Shown here: in pieces, positions 5,297 to 5,394 of the stretch
Position numbering within the stretch: position 1 is the first letter of the stretch
How the letters are laid out: each line of letters opens with the position of its first letter
Origin: Halanaerobiaceae bacterium
GTDB taxonomy: Bacteria; Bacillota_F; Halanaerobiia; Halanaerobiales; CSSED10-376
Assembly (NCBI GenBank): GCA_003557445.1
Contig: PWOK01000160.1
Coordinates: forward strand, 1 to 5,394
Direction: 5' to 3'
DNA length: 5,394 nt
The notes under the pieces: model-generated
Told to the model about the DNA's origin: nothing
Database searches by the model: none
The model's input: only the letters and a program-made list of their open reading frames with translations
Translations under genes and position numbers: made by a program

Positions 5297-5394
5297 ATTT
5301 TGAGTAGTTTTCAATTTAATATTTTTTGTTAAAGAGGTTGATAAGTGTATTTTTTTTGGGAAATAGAGAAAGGAATTTAAATATTTATAAAGAA
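5268..5394. other. Intergenic tail, no supportable gene
   Basis: These 127 very AT-rich bases follow the flavoprotein gene. A frame beginning at TTG 5338 stays open to the window edge (19 codons) but has no properly spaced ribosome binding site and no recognisable motif. GTG 5345, which has AAAGAGG seven bases before it, closes after 11 codons. A gene starting just past the edge cannot be excluded. Confidence 0.5.

Noticed and set aside
5338..5394. Open frame from TTG 5338 to the window edge
   Set aside because: Only 19 codons, with the purine-rich stretch directly against the TTG and no spacer, and no recognisable sequence.

Overview
The window comes from an AT-rich, low-G+C genome. All genes lie on the + strand, with strong AGGAGG-type ribosome binding sites and short spacers. 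Together with the gene content (a 7TMR-DISM receptor, a flavodoxin-fold Fe-S oxidoreductase, DUF1566 and FGE-like domains), this suggests an anaerobic Bacillota bacterium, possibly of a Halanaerobiales type. The lineage is inference only. No rRNA, tRNA, CRISPR array or transposase is visible.

Layout. (1) 1-303 is the tail of a gene that enters from the left. It encodes the N-terminal third of an FGE-sulfatase (SUMF1-like) domain and stops abruptly at TAG. (2) 321-2318 encodes a 665-residue protein built entirely of DUF1566 (Lcl C-terminal type) modules. Four modules are arranged A-B-A-B, the product of an internal duplication of about 334 residues. It has no signal peptide from its best start, a TTG behind a near-perfect Shine-Dalgarno sequence. 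(3) 2386-3582 encodes a receptor with a signal peptide, an extracellular beta-rich domain and seven membrane helices of 7TMR-DISM type. It ends right after helix 7, with no kinase, GGDEF or cyclase output domain. (4) 3657-4367 encodes a membrane protein with a K+ channel pore (TVGYGE filter). (5) 4488-5267 encodes a flavodoxin-fold oxidoreductase with a CX2CX2CX7C cluster motif, probably an iron-sulfur flavoprotein. The last 127 bases hold no supportable gene.

How the genes may work together. Genes 2-4 are separated by only 67 and 74 bases without a clear terminator and may be co-transcribed. The flavoprotein follows a 120-base gap with a weak terminator-like hairpin, a TATAAT box and a small inverted repeat, so it may be a separate unit. 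A surface-type ligand-binding protein, an output-less 7TM receptor and an ion channel side by side could form a sensing module, but this is speculation from adjacency.

The most notable point is the junction of genes 1 and 2. The FGE frame ends in C_CCA_AAA_TAG, a canonical -1 slippery heptamer abutting the stop. A -1 shift there enters exactly the DUF1566 frame, giving a fused FGE-DUF1566 polypeptide. This may be programmed frameshifting, a decayed fusion gene or a one-base sequence error. The alternative is that the two frames are simply separate.
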